The translations under genes were made by a program, and so were the position numbers. A stretch of 64,000 nt of DNA from Paracoccaceae bacterium (GTDB taxonomy: Bacteria > Pseudomonadota > Alphaproteobacteria > Rhodobacterales > Rhodobacteraceae). The notes under the pieces are model-generated. The model was not told where the DNA came from. It ran no database searches and was given only the letters and a program-made list of their open reading frames with translations. Location: assembly GCA_902543185.1 (NCBI GenBank), contig CACBXB010000003.1, positions 109,435-173,434 of the forward strand. The letters are read 5' to 3'. This document shows positions 60,166 through 64,000 of the stretch, in pieces; position 1 is the stretch's first letter; each line of letters opens with the position of its first letter.

Positions 60166-60399
60166 ATGTCTACAAAACCAAAAAAACGTTCACTAACTCT
60201 TAAAGGCCATCGAACCTCAGTCAGTATAGAGGATAAATTCTGGGAAGAGTTTTGTAAAATAGCTTGCAGAAAAAAAATTAGCGTAAACGAGTTAGTTTCG
60301 CAAATAGACTCAGCACGCGAGCTAAACTCGGTTAGCCTTGCGTCTTTAATAAGGAATTTAGTGTTAGTTGATTTGCTAAAACGACTTGAAAATACTTGA
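60166..60399 (+). CDS. Ribbon-helix-helix-type protein
   Basis: A 77-residue protein: a basic N-terminus (TKPKKRSLTLKGHRTSVSIE), then EDKFWEEFCKIACRKKISVNELVSQI and a C-terminal helix SLASLIRNLVLVDLLKRLEN. The SVSIEDKFWEEFCKIA start is typical of RHH_4 proteins of alphaproteobacteria, small dimeric DNA-binding proteins of unknown regulon. It follows sspB by 37 bases on the same strand. It ends two bases before the convergent CcdA gene. Confidence 0.8.
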   Translation: MSTKPKKRSLTLKGHRTSVSIEDKFWEEFCKIACRKKISVNELVSQIDSARELNSVSLASLIRNLVLVDLLKRLENT

Positions 60400-60401
60400 C
60401 A

Positions 60402-61151
60402 TTATCCGAATTGACCAAGATTCGGAAATGTTTCTAATAGCCAGAATGAGATAGTAGAAAAGCCACCTGTTAACATCAACAGACCTACCGTCCAAAGTAA
60501 TAGGCCCATTATTCGTTCAATTTGTTTGAAGTACTGTTTAAAGAACTTAAGAACTCCTTCCAACCCATTAATAAAAATTGCAAAAATTAAAAAAGGTATT
60601 CCAAGCCCCATTGCATAGAAAGCCAATAGAACAGTGCCTTTTGCAGTGGAACCGTTTGAAGCCGCCAAACTCAAAATAGCTCCTAACTGTGGACCTATGC
60701 ATGGCGTCCAGCCAAACGCGAAAGCAAGGCCAAGCAAATAAGAACCAAAAGTTGTTCCTTGGTAGTGCTCAACTTCAAATCTGGCCTCTCTATCCAAGAA
60801 CTGTAGACGATAAATACCCAAAAAATGAAGTCCAAATAACATGATAACAAGACCAGCAATCGTATTTAATAATGTTTGATATTCAAAAAATAACGCTCCT
60901 ATGGCTGATGCCGAAAATCCTAAAAAAATAAATACAGTTGATAAACCTAAAACAAAAAATAAAGACGTAAAAAGAATTTTTTGACGTCCTTTTCCATTCT
61001 CTATTTCAGTCAAGGCGACGCCACTCATATAGGCTATGTAGGGAGGAACAATGGGAAGAACGCAGGGGCTTAAAAAAGAAATTAGCCCAGCAATAAAAGC
61101 CACTACAAGTCCTGGCAGCAAGTTTGCATCAATTATTTCGATTCCGAACAT
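60402..61151 (-). CDS. CcdA-type thiol-disulfide membrane protein
   Basis: A 249-residue protein with six membrane helices. The two redox cysteines lie in SFLSPCVLPIVPPYIAYMSG and FGWTPCIGPQLGAIL, the hallmark of CcdA, a short DsbD-like protein. It carries reducing power from cytoplasmic thioredoxin to the periplasm for cytochrome c maturation or repair of oxidised proteins. It is followed on the plus strand by a TusA-like gene across a short divergent gap. No thioredoxin-like partner is in the window. Confidence 0.92.
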   Translation of the reverse strand: MFGIEIIDANLLPGLVVAFIAGLISFLSPCVLPIVPPYIAYMSGVALTEIENGKGRQKILFTSLFFVLGLSTVFIFLGFSASAIGALFFEYQTLLNTIAGLVIMLFGLHFLGIYRLQFLDREARFEVEHYQGTTFGSYLLGLAFAFGWTPCIGPQLGAILSLAASNGSTAKGTVLLAFYAMGLGIPFLIFAIFINGLEGVLKFFKQYFKQIERIMGLLLWTVGLLMLTGGFSTISFWLLETFPNLGQFG

Positions 61152-61248
61152 AACGTCTTCTTAGTTTAGAATTAGTAAAAGGTCACCCTGTACATATTGA
61201 TTGAACCGAACTAGGCTCATTTATGGTCAGTTATTAAGGGATATCAGC

Positions 61249-61464
61249 TTGATTCAATTAGACACGAGAGGCCTGCTATGCCCCCTTCCAGTTTTAAAAT
61301 TAAGAAAAGCGATCAAGAATATTTCACAAAACGAAAAGATTGAATTGCTCACCGATGATCCTGCTGCCCTGGTAGATGTTCCCCACTTTTGCAGTGAACA
61401 GGGACACCGCATAATAAAAAGACTCCAAAAAAACAATTATTATTTGTTCATAATCGAGCGTTGA
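61249..61464 (+). CDS. TusA-family sulfur-carrier-like protein
   Basis: A 71-residue protein beginning IQLDTRGLLCPLPVLKLRKA after a TTG start. The CPxP motif (here CPLP) with the active cysteine is typical of TusA/SirA proteins, which pass sulfur as a persulfide, for example in tRNA thiolation. The rest (IELLTDDPAALVDVPHFCSEQGH) fits the family. I choose TTG at 61249 with AAGGGA about 10 bases upstream; an in-frame TTG at 61201 adds 16 unfamiliar residues. The gene ends seven bases before the convergent rne gene. Confidence 0.85.
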   Translation: MIQLDTRGLLCPLPVLKLRKAIKNISQNEKIELLTDDPAALVDVPHFCSEQGHRIIKRLQKNNYYLFIIER

Positions 61465-61470
61465 AAAAAT

Positions 61471-64000
61471 TTAACCTTTCAGAGACCACCACCCACGGCG
61501 TTTTTGTTTTGAGTTTTCATCATCTCCTATATCATTTGGCCTTAAACTTTCGTTCTTTGCCTTTTTCTTGGATGATTGCCTTTTTTGTTCTGATGAGTCA
61601 TTTAAATCATTTGTCACATTATTCACCACTATAACCTGGTCGGGTATTGTTTTTGTACCAGCTTTTACCTGTGATAAATTACCATCTTCGAGGTTTGCGA
61701 CTTCTTGGGTTGGGTTTAAAGAAGCAACTTCATTATTACCATCTTTTTTAGTCTTCTTCTTACTCTGTGTGTTCTTTTTATTTTCACTTTTTTGGCTAGC
61801 TATATTTTTTTTGTTTGTAGATAAATTTTTAGTCGTATCATTTACTAAAGAATTTAGCCCCTCAGTCTTTGTCTCTTCTTGATCTGGCTTTTCATTATCT
61901 TCATTCGTAAAATGTTTTTTCTTACGGCGACGCCTTCGACGATTTTTTTTAGGTTTTTCGTCCTCATCCTTTAAGTCTTCATTTATTACTTCTTCTTCTG
62001 AGGCTTCCATCAGCCCGTCAGCTGTTACAAGTGCCGGTTCATCCTCAGTCAGCATACGAGTTGCTGTTTTTAACTTCTCGATGGAATATTCTGGGCTTAC
62101 TAACTTTATATCCCCTTCAACTCGCACAGATAGAAGATAATTTCTTTCAATCGATATTACATAATCACGTTTTTGGTTCATAATAAAATTAGCTACACTA
62201 ACAGGACACTTCACAACCACTTCTTGCGATTGCTTTCGAACACCCTCTTCTTCAATTTGCCGAAGTATGGATAAAGCAAGATTGTCATCTGATCGAATTA
62301 AACCTGTTCCGTGGCATGACGGGCAACTTTGTGTTGTTGCCTCTAACATTCCAGGTCTCAATCTTTGCCTACTCATTTCTAACAAGCCAAAACCTGAAAT
62401 GCGCCCAAGTTGAATACGTGCTCTGTCAGATTTTAATCTATCCTTAATTCTCCTTTCAACGCTGGCATTGTTTTTCCGCTCATCCATATCGATAAAATCA
62501 ATAACAATTAATCCAGCCAAATCTCTTAATCTTAGCTGACGGGATATTTCATCAGCTGCCTCCAGATTTGTTTTTAAGGCAGTATCTTCAATAGAACCTT
62601 CCTTGGTTGCACGGCCCGAATTCACATCAATTGCAACGAGCGCTTCCGTTGTCCCGATTACAATGTATCCGCCCGATCTAAGCTGGACTACCGGATTAAA
62701 CATTGCACTCAAAAAACTTTCGACCTGGTATCTTGCAAAAAGAGGAAGCCCATCATGATAATGTTTAACATTTTTGGCGTGGCTAGGCATTATCATTTTC
62801 ATGAAATCTTTGGCATTTCTATAACCTTGCTCACCCTCTACGAGAACCTCGTCGATATCACGATTATAGAGATCTCTAATAGATCTTTTTATTAAATCCC
62901 CTTCCTCATAAATTTTGTTTGGAGCTATTGATTTAAGGGTTAACTCTCTGATTTGCTCCCATAGACGCTGTAAATATTCATAATCTCTTTTAATTTCTGT
63001 TTTGGTTCTCTTTGCTCCCGCAGTTCTAACAATCAGACCAGCCCCTGCAGGAACATCTATTTCGTTAGCTATCTCTTTTAATTTTTTTCTATCCGAAAGG
63101 TTTGTTATTTTTCTGCTAATTCCTCCACCACGAGCCGTATTGGGCATTAACACACAATAACGCCCAGCTAGCGATAGATAGGTGGTGAGTGCTGCACCTT
63201 TGTTTCCGCGCTCTTCCTTAACGACCTGAACTAACATGATTTGCCGGACTTTAATTACTTCTTGAATTTTATATCTGCGCTGCCGGGGCTTTCTGATGTT
63301 CCGAATATCTAGATCATCATCAATCTCTGAGACAGAATCTATTACCTTTTTAGGATCAATGCCTACCCCACCCTCTCCTTCATCTATTATTTCTGCACCA
63401 ATACCTTTTTCACTGGACCGTTGGTCTCTCTCTGAAATATCATCACTTTTTTTGCGAGTACGCCTATTATAACGTCGTTTAATTCGGCCTAGCCCAGTGC
63501 TTTTAGCGACTTCTAAACCAGATTTATCTTCATTAAGTTGGCTACCTAAATCATCTGAGCTTATCACTTCATCACTTGATTCAGTTTCAATGTTTGCAGC
63601 AATAGGCTTTGTAGATTTTTTAGGTCTACCACGTGGTTTTTTCTCTTCTTTGATTTGGACTGATCTGGCATCTTCTTTATCAGTTTTGTTTTTTTCAGGC
63701 TTCTTTTTGGGTAGAGCCTTTCGTTTATTGCTTGAACGTTTAGATTTGACTTCTATGATTTCCTCGCCGCCTTCAACAATATCAAGCTGATTACTGTTAT
63801 CTTCTTTTGAACTTGACGTATCTAAAGCTCTGGAGTTTTCTAGACCGCTGTTTCCATTTTCTTCTTTAGAAAGGTGACTCTCATCAGTTTCTCCATCTGC
63901 CTCCTCATCATCTTTTCTTCGCATAGCTTCGGAAAAAGCTCGCTCCTCTTCCATTAAGGCTTCACGATCAGCTATTGGTATTTGATAATAATCAGGATGA
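61471..64000 (-). CDS. rne: Ribonuclease E/G (C-terminal part)
   Basis: The frame is open to the right window edge, so the N-terminus is missing; it is over 840 residues as seen. Near the missing start HPDYYQIPIADREALMEEER belongs to the S1 region, interrupted by a long charged insert as in alphaproteobacteria; S1 resumes with RYKIQEVIKVRQIMLVQVVKE. The catalytic part has GRYCVLMPNT, IVIGTTEALVAIDVNSG and LAGLIVIDFIDMDERKN with its metal aspartates, and the zinc-link cysteines are in CPSCHGTG. The C-terminal tail is long and highly charged (RRRRRKKKH) for RNA and degradosome contacts. It makes the first cuts in mRNA decay and rRNA processing. Confidence 0.93.
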   Translation of the reverse strand, partial: HPDYYQIPIADREALMEEERAFSEAMRRKDDEEADGETDESHLSKEENGNSGLENSRALDTSSSKEDNSNQLDIVEGGEEIIEVKSKRSSNKRKALPKKKPEKNKTDKEDARSVQIKEEKKPRGRPKKSTKPIAANIETESSDEVISSDDLGSQLNEDKSGLEVAKSTGLGRIKRRYNRRTRKKSDDISERDQRSSEKGIGAEIIDEGEGGVGIDPKKVIDSVSEIDDDLDIRNIRKPRQRRYKIQEVIKVRQIMLVQVVKEERGNKGAALTTYLSLAGRYCVLMPNTARGGGISRKITNLSDRKKLKEIANEIDVPAGAGLIVRTAGAKRTKTEIKRDYEYLQRLWEQIRELTLKSIAPNKIYEEGDLIKRSIRDLYNRDIDEVLVEGEQGYRNAKDFMKMIMPSHAKNVKHYHDGLPLFARYQVESFLSAMFNPVVQLRSGGYIVIGTTEALVAIDVNSGRATKEGSIEDTALKTNLEAADEISRQLRLRDLAGLIVIDFIDMDERKNNASVERRIKDRLKSDRARIQLGRISGFGLLEMSRQRLRPGMLEATTQSCPSCHGTGLIRSDDNLALSILRQIEEEGVRKQSQEVVVKCPVSVANFIMNQKRDYVISIERNYLLSVRVEGDIKLVSPEYSIEKLKTATRMLTEDEPALVTADGLMEASEEEVINEDLKDEDEKPKKNRRRRRRKKKHFTNEDNEKPDQEETKTEGLNSLVNDTTKNLSTNKKNIASQKSENKKNTQSKKKTKKDGNNEVASLNPTQEVANLEDGNLSQVKAGTKTIPDQVIVVNNVTNDLNDSSEQKRQSSKKKAKNESLRPNDIGDDENSKQKRRGWWSLKG

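Noticed and set aside
1..64000. CRISPR arrays, insertion sequences and rRNA genes
   Set aside because: No regularly spaced short repeats, no transposase motifs with terminal inverted repeats, and no rRNA-like sequence were seen.

Overview
The window is AT-rich, densely coded bacterial DNA, most likely from a free-living marine alphaproteobacterium. Four things point there: a circularly permuted two-piece tmRNA gene followed directly by an alpha-type sspB; an RNase E with the split S1 region seen in alphaproteobacteria; an Anbu (proteasome-like) operon; and a crotonyl-CoA carboxylase/reductase-like gene beside a dimethylsulfoniopropionate (DMSP) demethylase-like gene. The low GC resembles streamlined marine lineages, but I cannot place it below class.

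Layout. 1-8524: peptide use (gamma-glutamyltransferase end, M24 and M20 peptidases, complete dipeptide-type ABC transporter). 8558-11261: a cysteine-free Sir2 protein, a gene-free 650-bp stretch with phased DnaA-box-like sites and a long hairpin, and a serine-glyoxylate-type aminotransferase. 11383-23016: a FAD/Fe-S 2-hydroxyacid dehydrogenase, then a six-gene minus-strand operon (tripartite tricarboxylate-type transporter, CoA-acylating aldehyde dehydrogenase, acyl-CoA ligase, sulfite-exporter-like protein) whose content matches sulfoacetate import and activation, with a divergent malonyl-CoA-synthetase-like gene.

23222-38655 is an accessory region: small secreted proteins, an 825-residue coiled-coil protein built of 134-residue repeats, several microproteins, two YHYH-domain proteins, decayed fragments of a DUF5681-type gene, and a run of small alpha/beta-barrel or NTF2-like proteins, some behind a duplicated upstream sequence. 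39001-42502 is a SxtJ / DUF5989 / carbamoyltransferase / SGNH-hydrolase module.

42514-47052 is bounded by a 23-bp direct repeat of the 3' end of tRNA-Ser(GGA) and holds the four-gene Anbu operon, so it looks like an old tRNA-targeted insertion without an integrase. 47193-64000 returns to core-type genes: an MscS channel, cysteine synthase family, a GGCT-like protein, cyclopropane fatty acid synthase, photolyase, a cysteine-desulfurase-like protein, the DUF2182/DUF1326/DmdA-like/Ccr-like operon, permuted tmRNA plus SspB, CcdA, TusA and RNase E (cut by the window end).

All assignments come from reading motifs and comparing with remembered families; no database search was run.
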